Assembly (NCBI GenBank): GCA_030340625.1 | Contig: JAOPHQ010000908.1 | Coordinates: 1 to 64,000, forward strand | Direction of reading: 5' to 3' | Length of the DNA: 64,000 bases | Source: Merluccius polli | Lineage: Eukaryota; Chordata; Actinopteri; Gadiformes; Merlucciidae | Shown here: piece by piece, positions 1 through 48,341 of the stretch | How positions within the stretch are numbered: the stretch's first letter is position 1 | How the letters are laid out: the number at the start of each line of letters is the position of its first letter | Program-made: the position numbers and the translations under genes | Notes under the pieces: generated by a model | What the model saw: the letters and a program-made list of their open reading frames with translations, nothing else | Told to the model about the DNA's origin: nothing | Databases searched by the model: none

Positions 1-91
1 AAAGACAACCGTTTATCCCGCCCACACTGCCAATGGAGCAGTGCCAGACCCGACATCTTTCTGATGTGGGTCTGGCTTGCCAGGCTAGTGA
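1..91 (+). mobile_element. Right end of a RecQ-fragment DNA element (partial)
   Basis: These bases match the right end of the element at 2653-3149 and finish with the same terminus, ending GGCTTGCCAGGCTAG. The left part lies outside the window. It sits just outside the duplicated block, which resumes near 103. Confidence 0.6.
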
Positions 92-1368
92 TTCAGGGAT
101 GTACAAATAAAATGGATTTGACTTGACTAGGCTCCTGTTGAATTAACTAATACAATTCAAATACATGTGATTAAGGAGAAGGTAGGGGTTAGAGGGCATC
201 TTGCTCTATAGGCTGTGGACATTAGGGATCGAACCCGGTACCTATAAGATAGGAGTTGAACTCTCTACACTACACTGCACACACACCAATTTGACATGAG
301 TGCAATCTGCTAAGCTTGGAGGATTTACACTGAACCAACGGGAAGGATCATCCAACGCACGACAACATCCAGTTGGATCCCCTGACTTGTTTATTACCAT
401 GATGCTTTATTAGCAAATCCAACAGAACAATAATCCTTTACATGTACACAATAAACACAAGGACTAAAATAATAGAAGTAGCAGATATTACAAATCCTAA
501 ACAGGTGTGCACATATCTTTAATAATTGAACATGTTCTGCTGCCGTGTTCCCAACACAACACAAGGAATCAATATTATATATAATATAATATAAGTCCTT
601 CACAACATCATTAGCTTTTCGCATAGTCCGCATTCATGAATATAACACATTACATCTGCTTTAAATCTGGATCCATGTTAGGCTTATCAAAATAAAAACT
701 GATATCAGAGCTCTTTAGTACAAAAATGTAATAATATGTAAAAATATTAAACATATTGTAGTACAAATTGTATTTTTAGATTTAACATCAACCAATACTT
801 AAATACATTTCAAATTAGAAATTCAATCTTTGTGAGAGCTGCTTAGTTAACCCTATGGAAGATGTTAAAAGTCACCTCCTTTCAGGGTTAAAAATATATC
901 AATACATTTGATAAAGGCAAAGGTTGTAACTTGCTCATGAATATTAAGTTCTCTGATTGGCTGAGACGCGACCTATGGGGGTCTATCGGCTTAATACCAT
1001 AAGAAGGCACACATGACCGACAAACAATAGGTAATCAATCAAATATACAACCAATCATAACCAATAGGTAATCAATACAATATATAACCGATCATAAGTG
1101 ATAAATACAATATAGATCGATTCCCTATTCCATAGTTTCTGGCTGGTTTACCAAAGCTTGAAACACATCATAGTAAAATCTTTTATACAGTACTACATTT
1201 ACCATGATAACAATATATCCCCTTTTTTTCATTTCAGAAATATTAACTGATTATATATTATAGATATTATCTGATTATATATATTAACTTAATTAACAGA
1301 CGTGTTAGTTGTGCGCGCGCCAAGTCATTTTTGCTCGCCATGTTTGGCGGTGAGATAATGATCATAAA
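92..1368 (-). other. 3' flank and probable 3' UTR of NLR gene A
   Basis: No second gene is seen here. The stretch is AT-rich and matches 57207-58544 almost base for base, so it belongs to the segmental duplication. On the minus strand it follows the B30.2 stop codon and probably holds the 3' UTR. Around 200-275 there is a tRNA-like B-box match (GGTTCGATCC on the minus strand), possibly an old tRNA-derived SINE. Confidence 0.45.
390..411 (-). terminator. Candidate polyadenylation signals of gene A
   Basis: Two AATAAA hexamers on the minus strand (390-395 and 406-411) lie about 960-980 bases past the stop codon of gene A. The same pair is kept at 57492-57513 behind gene B. Signals of this kind are common by chance in AT-rich DNA. 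Confidence 0.35.
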
Positions 1369-36155
<34,787 letters not shown>

Positions 36156-36169
36156 AGTAGACTGGAGAC

Positions 36170-37913
36170 CTGGACACAAACACAACTACGTATTGTTTCT
36201 ACTACGGTCATTCAGCGCTTGTTTCTTCACTGCTTTTATAAAACCTCCTTATTGCCGGTCACAGAGGGCTGTTGTCTCTCTCTGTTTACTTTGGACGAGA
36301 GGCAGGGTGGTCTTTCCTAGATGCAGATTCATAGACCCTCTCATTCTCCATAAGGAGAAAGATGTGGAGATGCTGCCCAGACGTTTCTAATAACTAATAA
36401 CTATTTATCATTCTACACACTACATCTCTAAGGGCTTCAAATGTGATCAAGATCAAGTTCACCATGCGGATATCATACCTACTGTTCCCTGTGCTGGTTA
36501 AGATATATTTTTTAGAGATTTTAAGTAGGCTACAGTTCAAACATTTACATACCATATTTAATAAAGTTTTTAGCTCTATGTCTTCACAGAATAGCAATCA
36601 ACCTGTTGATATGATATATAAGATACATATTTATGATATATCACAGATCAGAGTTGACTACAGTACCTTCGTCTTCTTCCTGCTGTAATAAAGTGTGCAA
36701 CACCAAACCGTGCGACTCAGTAACAAGGAAGGTATGATGTTGTGAACCAACCAGTTTGTCCAGTTCCCTCCCAGTTCATACTCCTCCCAGGAATCATCTT
36801 ATAGGCTCACTTTATTAAAATATGAACAATAGACAGAGAGCTCTGATGTCTAAAAGTTCAGACAGATAAAACCAAAGAGACACTTGAAAATTCAAACAGC
36901 ATGTAGAGTCACTGATGCAAACCTCACTTTACAGTAGAATGAACAGCAACATAAATATCATGCTATCAATGAAGAGACAAATTAACGTAATGAATAGAAA
37001 ACCATGAAGTAGAAAATGCCTTCTCTACTCTGTTTCTAGTGGATCAGTAAGACCTCAGGAAGAGCAAATCTTCACCAGTCTTTTTCTTGCTCATCCCAAA
37101 GCTGTTGCTGCTACACCTCCATGGAGAAACTGCCTCTAGCTGTCTGAGCTCTGTCTGCTCACACGCTACTGAACACCTCCATGGAGGATCCTCCATTCTT
37201 TAATAACATTAGTTTATATGAACACTAAATTCATTGATGTGAACATAATATAAATCAATAGAATCAATACAATAGATGATTTCTCTTCTCAGAAGAGCAA
37301 TCAGAGTACCGGCCAAGTGACAAAGTGTCTTTTGAATCACAGGCTGATTAGTATCTGTGATGACGTGATGCCTACAGCGTTCACTCTGTACACACAACAC
37401 ACACATCTTGATTTGTCCTAGACTGAGGTATTGTTCAGGATCTGGTCGGGTTGGATTCTTAACGTGTCTCTAAATAATCCACAACAGAGCTTCATTCTCC
37501 ACCGATTGTCTTCACTCCACTCAGCTAAAAAGTAAATAAAGTACTGTATTTCTTAATGTAAAGTATTTTGTACAGAAATGATAAACCAGCTGCCTAGCTA
37601 CTTCATTCTAGTATGAACACAATTTAATATGTCATTTAGAAAGATAATAGGACATCAACCTGTAACATTAGTGTTTACGGGCCTATGGTAACTAAACGCA
37701 CCAATGGTAACTATAGCGCCTATATGGCTATACAAATAAAACTGACGTGACTATAAAGGTTATGTTTCTATAATAATAGGCAGGGTTATTTTCTTCATTC
37801 ATTTCTCTTCAATCATTAATCTTTGTTGACTTGGATTCTTCTTGTGTTTTTTCGTTCTTCATCTTGCCACACCTTTACAGGCAGGTATTCAGAAAGGTGC
37901 CAAGGCAAGGTGT

Positions 37914-37978
<65 letters not shown>

Positions 37979-38211
37979 CAATGATGGAAACAAGAAATTG
38001 TAATGACTAAAAAAAAACTGATAAACATGGTGCCATTGACCTTTTGAAGCATATCCACGCTGTCAGAAACACCAGGGATCAAACCAGGAAACAGAGTAGG
38101 ACCTGAGTCAGGGCTGTCTGTTGAAGTCATTATGACAATCAATACTTAACTAAAGATGATTATTGGTTTGTTAGGACTACTATTGGCTGTGCGATTACAA
38201 GGTAGGCTGTG
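36170..38211. other. 5' flank of gene A
   Basis: Probably holds the 5' UTR exon and promoter, but I can point to no clear core promoter. A (CA)n run is at 37915-37976. No other coding sequence is recognised. Confidence 0.4.
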
Positions 38212-38219
38212 GTGAACAC

Positions 38220-39114
38220 TAGGGCCCGACCGATATTGATTTTGGAGGGCCGATGCCGATGCCGATTATTTTCAGAGAAAAATTCCGATTACGATTAAAT
38301 CGGCCGATTATAAAAAAAAAAAAAAAATTACTCCAAGCTGCGCTTCACTGTGGAGTGCAGGGAACGGTTGGCGCCAGGCTCAGACTGGCCATCTGTACGA
38401 CCGGGCAAATGCCCGGTGGGCCGACTCGCGATTGACTCGGTGGACTCACGATTGACTCGGTGGACTCGCAACGTTTTATTTTGATTAGTGCCCCCCCCCG
38501 TTGTCGGATCAGCGTGGGCCGGTTGACTCCCGATTGACTTGCAATGTTTTATTTTGATTAGCGCCCCCCCCCCCCCCGTTGTCGGATCAGCGTGGGCCGG
38601 TTGACTCGCGATTGACTCACTCGGTGGACCCCCCCCCCCCCCCCTCTTTGCTCCCAGTCCGGCCCTGGTTGGCGCACACAGCTTTGTGCCGTGATATTAT
38701 ATATATCGTATATATTATATTATATAGATATTTATCTCGCGTCTCTACGTTGACTTTGTATTGAATCGTGTCGCGCCGTCGCGTTTGGTGTGAACACACA
38801 AGGTGTCTTGTGTGGATGGGTGACATGAGCGCGCAGCTGCCTGAGTGAGCGTGCTTTCATATTGTACCGTAAAATTCATTATCCTCTTTTTGTCTCAGGC
38901 TAAAGTTGTTAGTTAGCAAGGCAAGGTTAGCTTAACTGTATTTGGAGGGTAGTGGGGGGTTAGCTGAGAGGATAAATAGCGCAATTACATTTCTAGTAAA
39001 AGAAATTAAAAACAATCGGCATTAATCGGCAACTTTTCGGCCGATGTTGATTATTTTCAAAAAGGCTATAATCAGCCGATTAAATCGGCAGGCCGATGAA
39101 TCGGTCGGGCCCTA
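38220..39114. mobile_element. hAT element (895 bp)
   Basis: Ends are TAGGGCCCGACCGAT and its complement. The target GTGAACAC is duplicated at 38212-38219 and 39115-39122. Interior with C runs and CGATTGACTCG-type short repeats; no transposase. Confidence 0.88.
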
Positions 39115-39270
39115 GTGAACACTGATCTATGATGTGTCATAAATTATGTAGAATCATCATATAGGTTGATTTTTCTGTAAGCGTCTGTGCTTACAAATGT
39201 TAGTAAATATGTTACGTAAATGACAAACTGTTTAAACAAATTTAAAACCTCTCACTTTTACATTGCAAAC

Positions 39271-40486
39271 TAGGGTTGGGCGATGTCCGCTAAATTGGCA
39301 CTCGTCGATGATTACCATAAAACATCGTGATTGACGATGATATCGTCGTTTTGACCACTTTTTACAATAATACTTTTTACTATAAATATATATTTTTTTC
39401 TACTTAAAAACTATACATTGTGAAGTCATTCAGTGGACACACAAAGCGCCGCGCGCTCTTTCCAGCGCCGACCCACCGGACTTCTCTCTCCGCCGGACCT
39501 TTTGTGTGCCAAAAATAAACCCATAAAAAACAGTTAGTTAGTACAATAACTATACAGTTATTGTACTAACCCTACTCATTAGCCTAGGCCTACTCATCCG
39601 GGCTTTTCAATATGTTGCACGTAAGACAAAAAAAAAAAGAAAAAAAAAAAGTCGCTTCCACAAGAACAGTTGATGCAATGGCGTTGGTTGGTAAAAAGGG
39701 TAGGCCTACGACTTCTGTGTTTTAATAAATGTGTGTTAACAGAAGCACCTTCATTCTTTCATTCAATTTGACATCATGGCCAAGAATTCGGAGCTTGAAG
39801 GTTTTTTTTTTTATTTCGGTCCATTTGTGCTACACTCGCAAGCTGCGCGATTCTCTCCAGCTGATGGGACGCTCAGGACAGCAACGTCTTAATTCTCCAA
39901 AATAAATAGCGGGGATTCATGACCAAAGGGATTCAATCAGGGCGCACTTGTGTGGGTGGACTGTGAATTTGAAGAAGGTGGTGAGCTCAATAAATTCTCT
40001 AAAACAGGAGTTCGGATGTGAAGCTGCTGGAGATCAATGCGTGTGCGATTTTTGTGAAACGCGGCTGCGCTGTTGACCATTACATTTACGTGAGAAGTTG
40101 CAGATCCGACTGAGGTTAAATTACCCTGTATTAGATCAAGTTATATAACTAATTTAGAAATGCATTTGACATCATGCCATGCATTGACATGATCATTCAT
40201 TTTAGGAAGGTGGTAAAAAGCTCAGCATCGTCGGAGAGCCTACTCAGTCAGCAAAGGAGCCTCAGGTTCCCGACCCCTGGGTTGCCGGTTATTTGAAAGA
40301 GCATATGCATTAGTTATATTCTCAATATAATTTACAGAGCAATCCAAGTTTTTAGGCTATAGAGGAGACTAGGATTGGTTTGTGTTTGACAGGGAGGGGG
40401 GCGTGGCATCACGATGGTTGCGCTACATCGTGATGTCGGTCAGCCAATCACGATGGACGATGATATCGTCTATCGGCACAACCCTA
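39271..40486. mobile_element. hAT element (1216 bp)
   Basis: Ends are TAGGGTTGGGCGAT and the near-complement CGGCACAACCCTA. The target TTGCAAAC is duplicated at 39263-39270 and 40487-40494. No intact coding sequence. Confidence 0.87.
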
Positions 40487-40548
40487 TTGCAAACTAGTTG
40501 GTTACATTGCTGCAAGTCAATGTTTATTTATTGATTACATATTGATTC

Positions 40549-41442
40549 TAGGGGTGTCACGATTGGTGTGGGTTTGAAGGATTGGATTTTCAATTTCCCA
40601 ATCATCATTAATGTTGCGTGCTGTGTCATTTAGCTCTGGTTGCTCTGGAAGTCCAGCCATCTGTCGTCAATGCAATTCATTCTGCATTGCTCAGGGCTTT
40701 AACAACGTTTTGGCATGACCGTTCAAGTTGATGCATGGTATTTGGACACATCTGCTCTCCACAGAAGTTAATGGGAAGGATTGGCGTTTCACCTGCACAT
40801 CAAATTGGACTTTGGCATATGATGCACTGCACGCAATTTGAAAGTGTAAAGTCGTGTTATTTGCACACAGATTGAAGAGACCGGGTTGCTCTCCTACACC
40901 TCATTCTATCAACCCCCTCTCTCTGTGATTTGTCTCTCACTGATGACGCCTAATGTCTCCCCTTGATATCCTTGTCCCACTAATTCTGCCAGTTGTCCAT
41001 TCCCTATGCTGCAATGTTTGTCTTAATGTCCCAGAGTCCCAATGGTATTTCTTTATCATATCTCTCCTGCCTTCCCAACAAAAACACACCACCAGCCCAA
41101 TCCTCTCTAGTCCCATTAAGATCACAATTGTCTCAACTAATATGTCTTCCTTATCTGACCTACCTGACTGAACACTGCCCAGTACTGCTGCTGAGCAGTG
41201 TTAAACCATAGTATCATCTCAGCATATTACGGATACATGACCTCATAATACGATTCTGTGTTTCAACATGGAATTATGCTATGCCCACCCTTGCTCCTTG
41301 CCAGATTGGGTTCTTTGATCCATCCCGGGGGGGCCAGCGCGGCAAGCGGATCCCAAGAACATTGGAATAAAACCAAAGGAATAAAACAGCACACATACAC
41401 ACATCTAAAACCGAGTGGCAGCAATGCATGAATGATAAGTAA
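40549..41442. other. Unpaired hAT left end and unassigned sequence
   Basis: CTAGGGGTGTCACGATTGG at 40549 looks like a hAT start, but no right end was found. The rest up to the telomere-like array shows nothing I can name. GGCAAGCGGATCCCAAGAAC near 41340 resembles GCAAGCGGACCCCTAGAAC near 56458. Confidence 0.35.
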
Positions 41443-41766
41443 AGTAGGGTTAGGGTTAGGTTGTGGTTTAGGGTTAGGTTTAGGTTGTGGTTTAGGGTTA
41501 GGGTTAGTTTGTGGTTTAGGGTTAGGTTTAGTGTTAGGTTTAGGGTTAGGTTTAGGGTTGGGGTGTGGTTTAGGGTTAGGTTGTAGGGTTAGGGTTAGCG
41601 TTAGGGTATGATTTAGGGTTAGGTTTAGGGTTAGGATTAGCGTTATGGTTAGGTTTAGGGTTAGGGTCAGGATTAGGGTTAGGGTGTGGTTTAGGGTTAG
41701 GGTTAGGTTTTAGGGTTAGGGTGTGGGTTAGGGTTGGGGTTAGGGATAGGATTAGGGTAAGGGTTA
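41443..41766 (+). repeat. Degenerate telomere-like array, left
   Basis: TTAGGG units mixed with TTAGGTTTAGGG and TTGTGGTTTAGGG variants. It adjoins the left end of a large inverted repeat. Confidence 0.8.
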
Positions 41767-42397
41767 TAGTGGAGCGGCTAAGTGATATAATCGTTCAGTT
41801 TATGATACAAGCGTGAAAATTGGCATGAGCAGTCTCCATGGGTCACTTGACAAGAAAATTGTCTGAGCCATTTGAAATTTTAAGATGGCTGCCATTTTTC
41901 AAGATGGCCGACACATTAGTGGAGCAGTTAAGTTACAGATAAGATACGATGGTTTATTTGGTGATACAAGCATGAAAATTGGCATGAACAGTCTCTGTGG
42001 GTCACTTGACAATAAGCCACCCACAGTTACTTGAAATCTCAAGATGGCAGCCATTTTTCAAGATGGCCACCACTAGGTTTGCCAACTCCCTATAAAAGAA
42101 ATGAGGGACACCTCATTGGCAGGGCCGGCCGACCCGATTGCCTTCACCCTTCCTGGTGTGGTGAATTCCCTTTTTTTGAGTGCAAACATTTTTTTCATCC
42201 CCTATCTTAATAAGTGTCATAGTGGAGAAAATGTGATGCAGTGCCCTATAAGGTGCCCTTACAATGGTCTGAACTGGACCTTCCCTATGGGGGCCTTCCA
42301 ATTGAAAAGGGGGCCATTAGGAAGTGTCCCCTATGCCGTCCCTACAAGACAGTGTCCCAAAGGGTGATGTCCTTTTCAATAGAGACATGGGATGCAG

Positions 42398-45293
42398 TAG
42401 GGCTGTCGCGGTAACCGCAAAAATGAAATATCGCGATATTAAGAATCCCACCGCGCTGCTTTCTGGGCCACCGCCATCACCGCAATTGACCTGATCTGCG
42501 CTGGTATCAAAACAAAATATTACTTCGCCTCTTTGGGAGCATTTCGGCTTTCAGCCAAATGAAAAGGGGGAGCCAGCCAATTTAAATGAGGCAATCTGTA
42601 AAATCTGCGGCAAAACGGTTCAAGTAAAACGAGGAAACACAACGAATTTAAGGGCTCACCTAGCAAGCTAACATCCAGCTACCGCGGCGCGGCTGCCGCC
42701 GCCTCCTGCCACACAGAGTCGCGGAGCAGCTCATGCCGGAGCCAGCCGACAGCTTGGAGTCGGCGAAGCCTTTGCTCGAGTCGGCAAGTACAGCAGAGAC
42801 AGTGACAGACATAAACGCCTAACAGGTGCTGTTACGCGGTATCTGGTTGAGGAGATGGTGCCGTTTGCCACCGTGGAGAAACCTGCATTCAAGTCGCTGC
42901 TCCAGAAATTTGACAAGCAATATGAGTTGCCAGGGAAAACCTACTTCTCAGAAACTGCGGTGCTGAAAATGTACAATACAGTTAGAGCATCGGTTCAGAG
43001 TGAGCTCAAAAGTGTGGACTTTTTCTCTGCCACCACTGACATGTGGTCAAGTGTGAATATGACTCCTTACATGAGTCTAACTGTACATTACCTGACCACA
43101 GACTGGACTCTTAAATCACGCTGCCTCGAAACAGTGTTTATGCCCCAGAATCACACATCCGACAACATCGCAGAGGCTCTACGCAGCGCGTTTGATGAGT
43201 GGTCCCTGGATGAGAAGAAGCTGGCGTGCATAACTACGGATAACGGGGCAAACATCGCCGCAGCAGTGAGAAAATTGAGCTGGACGTGGCTGAACTGCTT
43301 CGGACATAATTTACACCTGGCAGTGACAAACGCAATGGGAAGCGTTAAAGATCGCACATCCCGAGCAATGGGTCTGTGCCACACTTTAGTGGGTGCGTTC
43401 TCCCAGAGCTGGCTGAAGAGGAGGGATCTGGTGAAAGCGCAAGCGGAGCTCCAAATCCCGCAACACGGGCTCATAATGGTAAATTTGCTTTCACAAGTTA
43501 TATTTATGATCTCATTGTAACCCACTGTAAGTCCATTTAATAACACAATTATCATTGAGCCTCCATATTATGATTTCTCAAAATAAACACCTACGGTAGT
43601 TAGAACGCCCTTGCAGGCTATTTTCCCGTCTTGCTGTGATTATTTAGCTATAGCCCTTTTTAAATCATTAGATCATGGGCCCAATAAGTTTACTAAAAAA
43701 TGTGAATACTGTGAATATGAATGATCTTTTAAAATGTTGTCTGAAATTCATAAAACATAGATGCAGCCTAAATAGCTTTTTGAGATGCTTAAAAAATATT
43801 TTTCGTTTAGAAAAAAATACACTGAAACGAAAAAATTATGTTAAATGTTGACTTTTTAATTATATATATTAATTATTAAAGAATAATAATAAGCAGGTGT
43901 AATTTCAGTTCAATAATTATACGGCCATTACTCCGTCCATGCAGGACTGTCCAACAAGATGGGGCTCCAAACAAAAAATGGTGGACCGAGTTTTGGAGCA
44001 AATCCCCGCCATCAAAAGAGTGCTGGATGATCGGCGGCATCAGCATCTCATCCCCAGCTGGCAGGACATTGCAGTTGAACGCGGCATTAAAGCCAGCGGC
44101 TGAATATACGGATCTGCTGTCTGGCGAGAACTATGTCACGGTCTCATCCATTAAACCTGTCCTGAAACTCCTCACTGAAGATGTTTTAAAACCGTCAGAC
44201 GAGGACACCACTCTGACCTCGGACATCAAGCGGAAGATGTGCAGTGTTCTCGAGGAGAAGTACAGACCAGCTGCTCTTCAAAAAACTTTGGCAAAGTCCT
44301 GCTTGCTGGACCCAAGATATCGGGGCAACAATTTCGATGATGATGCGGAGGATGGGATAAAGTGCGCGCTGATCGAGGAGATATTAGACATGGAACACGG
44401 AGGGAGCGGTGCCAGTGCGTCAGCTGCTGCACAGCCAGAGTCCTTGGCGCAGACAGCGGTGCCACCAGCGGCAAAAAAAAAAACGCTCGGAGACCTGCTG
44501 AAGTCACGGACAAGCACGTCTGCAACCGTCCCGAAGAGAGCCAGAGCCGACCTGGAGCTCACTCGCTACCTGCAGGAGGAACCCACCGATCCTAATGAAA
44601 ACCCCCTGGCATGGTGGCGCAACAACCAGGAGAGATTTCCCTTGCTCTCCACAGTTGCACGCGTACATGTGTATTTGCGCAACAAGCACACCATCCGAGA
44701 GGGTGTTCAGTGTCGCTGGAAATGTTGTCACCCCTCTCAGATCCTCTCTCAAACCACATAAGGTTAATATGTTGGTTTTCCTTGCGCGTAACAAGGACAT
44801 GACCAAGCTATAAATCATCGTCCTTTTTGTGTGTGTGAATGTGAAATTGTAGTGCCTGGTAGTTCTCATTTTGTATACTTAATTTTAAAAAACAAAACAA
44901 GCAGGCACTTGTTTTTTATTTCAATAAGATACTGCAACAAAATTTGCATTTAAAAGTTCAGCCTTCTCCTGAATTTTGTTTTTAAGTTCAATCAGTAGGA
45001 GAAGTGCATGTCGCACAGATCTCGCATGTGCCGTTATTGCCCTTTGATCTGCATTCAATAAAATAAAAAGTGTTATAAAATTGCCATGTCTTTTTTTATA
45101 ACCGTTTTTAAATGTGTAGGCGCCATGTTTCAGAGGAAATATTGCAATGAGTTTAGTAATTTAGTAATTAACAAACGAATTTGCTAGATAGATTAAAAAA
45201 AAAAAAAAAAAGATGGTGCAATAATATCGCACACCGCGATATTGGGCCGCCCTGACTCACCGCAGGGGGAATTCCTCAACCGTGACAGCCCTA
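42398..45293 (+). mobile_element. hAT transposon with a decayed transposase gene
   Basis: Ends are TAGGGCTGTCGCGGT and TAGGGCTGTCACGGT in inverted orientation. The target GGATGCAG is duplicated at 42390-42397 and 45294-45301. It carries the ZBED-type transposase remnant described separately. Confidence 0.9.
42540..44813 (+). pseudogene. hAT (ZBED-type) transposase, broken
   Basis: Order of remains: a BED zinc finger (CKICGKTVQVKRGNTTNLRAHL) interrupted by a stop right after HLAS near 42668; a long catalytic part 42855-43475 (FFSATTDMWSSVNMTPYMSL, ITTDNGANI, CFGHNLHLAV); an intron-like gap about 43480-43944 with GTAAAT donor and a CAG acceptor; then DCPTRWGSKQKM; a frameshift near 44090; the region 44090-44660 (LAKSCLLDPRYRG, the Ala/Ser linker, NPLAWWRNNQERFPLLSTVA); a second frameshift near 44665; and the end of the hAT dimerisation domain in a third frame (CICATSTPSERVFSVAGNVV). 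At least one stop and two frameshifts make it inactive. Confidence 0.85.
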
Positions 45294-46530
45294 GGATGCA
45301 GTGCTGTGAGAAAACATGATGAATGTCCAAATAGGTGTCCCTCTAATGGAGAAGTGCCCCTCCAGTGGATAAAATGTGATGCTGCGAGAGGCAGCGCTTT
45401 GAAACATTGGGTCCAAAGCTGCAACAGTGAGGAGATAAGGTTAAAGGTAAGTCCTTTCACTGCTAGCAATGCAGACAGATAGACAGATAGAGACAGAGAC
45501 AGGCAGAGATTAGAACAGCATTGTTCAGATTCCTTAAACCTGTCTGTCCAGTTGTAGAATGTGCGGTCATCGACATCGGACACATGTACGTTTGTCTTCT
45601 TTTCAGTTAACTTGATCACATCAAGTTTGTTGGGTTGATCTGGTCTTCGAGCCATGGAGACTCTCTCAGGATAGACTCCCATGTAACTAACATCTAAACC
45701 CTACCTGAACCCTTGTCCCATACGGTCCTCTAGCCACACACATTATACTGTACATTAGATGTTACCACTCCCCAGAAATGCTATTATATATATTGAATAT
45801 TGCACATTATGTGTTAATATTTACTGAACATTGCTGTAAATATAGGACTGCTGCTGTCCATCCCGCTGAAAACCAGTCAAACGGATCTGTTTTGACCTGT
45901 TGAGAGCTACATGAACCACGTGATCATGTGGCGGCGAGATCAAAGAGTGTCGCAACTCTCTCTTAATGGCTCTGGGCCTGGAAACAAGTTTACCGTAAAT
46001 GTTCATCTAAAGCGCCCTGTTATTAATTTTCCATTGGCATTTTACTGACTTTTTTTTAACTCTCACAGTAATAGGAGACAAAGTGCGTCCCTTTTCAGCT
46101 CAATACAGGACGGGTGCTTTTGTTTCTTAATACGGGACGATTCCGTTTTTCAAGGTTGGCAACCCTAGCCACCACCTTAGTGGAGCAGTTTGGCTTAAGA
46201 AATCATGTAGTTGGTGATACAAGCATGAAAATTGCCATGAGCTGTCTTCAAAGGGTCATTTGACAAGAAACCGCCCACAGCAACTTAGAATTTCAAGATG
46301 GCGGCAATTTTTCAGGATTATTGCCTCCCGCCATGTGGAACTTTAAATTATCCATTTTCTCATAGAAATGTATTGGGTTCCTCAAAAGACTGTCGAGAGG
46401 TTGTTTGACTGTTTTGTCTGACTCCTCGCCCATGACCTGTCCAGTTTGGTAAAACCTGTCAGGAGTTGCCTCCCACCGGCATAGCTCTCAGGGTTCACTG
46501 AGGTACACAAGCTCCCTTACCACGACAAGG

Positions 46531-47970
46531 TAACTGTGCGTTCACACCGAAAGCGCACAAAGACGAAAATGATCCCGGAAGTCATTCAGTGTGTATTGGG
46601 AGCCAGGCGGACAAAGAGGGAAAAGAGGAATAGGTGGAGGCGGGTGGACTAGGCGACTTAGGAGGATTAAAAAAGTTAAAAGGTCTCATTTCATCGTTTT
46701 ATCGTTCATTTTGCAGTGGTCTCTAGTATTAATGAATGCCCTGTGAGCCGGTTTTGGTGAAAAAAATGCTCTAGTGCGCCTGTTTCAGGCTGTTCTAGTT
46801 TGGAGGAGGTGAGCGGGGAAGAACGAGAGGTTTTCGGCTCTTACTCATGAATATTCATGACATTTAAATGACTTGCCTCTGATTGGCTAAAAGCACTGTC
46901 CGTCACAGTGATGTTAGCCAATCAGAGGCGAGTGATCCCTCTAGTCTAGTGCGTTATCACATCTTATACATATGTTACTATATACATCCATTAGATACAT
47001 TCATGATATAAGATGTCTATGTTATCAACACGACAAATCACCACAACGTCACAACAACAATATATGTTCTTCCGGGTGGCAAAAGACTAAGTGTTCTCCG
47101 ATGGCAGAACTAGTAGACAAACCCCTCCATATCATTTGACAGGGCAGAGCGATCGAGAAAACAGTACATGGCTTGAATGAATGATTTTCTTCTTGCGGGG
47201 CGCAAGAATTAAATTACGAGAATAAAGTCGTAAATATTGAATTAATTACGAGAATAAAGTCGTACATATTGAATTCAAGTCGGGGGATTGCTGGACTCTT
47301 TCGTGTCTATCTCTGGAACGGAAAATGATAGCGACGTAATACTTTTTTTAATGAAACCGAGAGATGCAGCATTTTGAACTTACAACTTCAGATCAACAAC
47401 AATGTTTTTAACTATGTAACACTGTTTACAGTATCTTGACGCCTATTGTTTACAAACATTCTGAAATGCAGTATACTGTTTTCCTGAGGGCGGTCTCAAG
47501 ACAAGGTAGGCGAGGTCATGAATATTCATACACATTCATACGTCAGACTGTTGGGCTTTTTCTCACTTCCTCGTTTCTGACTTCCTCGTCCGTCTATGTT
47601 CTTACATTGGCTAATGCGTGCAATGGGGGTAGAAGAACGTTTTCCACGTGCAGCATGCATATGCAACTAGGAGTGACCTATCATATTCCAAAAGGAGCAA
47701 GTAAAAACGGTTTACCGGTGAAGGAGACCTTTAAAAATCCTCCAACTTTATGTAAATGAGCTATGACGCTTCTAGGAGGGAAAGGTGGAAAATCCATCGA
47801 TAGCCAATGGGGATGTCTCGTTCTGCCGCCGTCCCTCGGTCAGATCTGTCCCAGAGAACAACCCAAGTAACTTTAGTTCCTACCAAACATTCGTTCCAAG
47901 GTGTCGCTGGAAATGCTGATTGCTGCCGTAGCAGAACACCTCTATGATGTCCTCTATGATTTGACAACTT
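46531..47970 (+). mobile_element. Harbinger-like fragment
   Basis: Starts ACTGTGCGTTCACACCGAAAGCGC, matching the terminus of the element at 2273, and near 47902 reads VSLEMLIAAVAEHLYDVLYD, a decayed MADF start like that at 2562. A 16-bp stem (GCCTCTGATTGGCTAA and complement) is at 46875-46930. The right end was not found. Confidence 0.4.
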
Positions 47971-48229
47971 TACATTTGGCAAAATCAGTGTTTATTTGGG
48001 ATGATCATTTCCGTAAATATGTTTGGGGAGTAAGTAAGGGATAATGCCCGACGAGGTGTCCATTAACAGAAATGAATGTGACAAAGTAAAACGTGATGCG
48101 CCGATGTGGCGAGGGGAAGCCGAGCCATACGCCTACGCGGAAAACATAGAGGCCAACGGGGAATAACACTGGCAAAAGAAACATGCAAATAGGTTCTAGC
48201 AGGGGCAACTACATAGACATGTTCAACTG
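47971..48229. other. Unassigned repeat-like DNA
   Basis: No gene or terminal repeat recognised between the Harbinger-like piece and the inverted unit of the outer element. Confidence 0.3.
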
Positions 48230-48341
48230 AAATTTCAAGTGGCTGTGGGCGGCTTCTTGTCACATTAACCTTTGAGACGGCTCATGGCAATTTTCATGCT
48301 TGTATCACCAACTAAATTATTTCTTAAGCCAAACTGCTTAA

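Larger units (their letters stand above)
42074..46167. mobile_element. hAT-like element (4.1 kb) carrying another hAT
   Basis: Ends are TAGGTTTGCCAAC and TAGGGTTGCCAACC in inverted orientation. The target GCCACCAC is duplicated at 42066-42073 and 46168-46175, and removing the element restores the host repeat. Apart from the nested hAT it has no coding region. Confidence 0.85.

Noticed and set aside
200..275. Functional tRNA gene (minus strand, also 57305-57380)
   Set aside because: Only a B-box-like match; no convincing cloverleaf or A box; at most a SINE remnant.
36394..36688. Short frames on both strands upstream of gene A
   Set aside because: AT-rich chance frames; no homology and no splice context.
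41443..41766. True chromosome end or fusion point
   Set aside because: Repeats are degenerate, short and flanked by transposon sequence on both sides; an interstitial repeat is more likely.
47436..47759. 107-codon plus-strand frame
   Set aside because: No domain, in degenerate transposon sequence.
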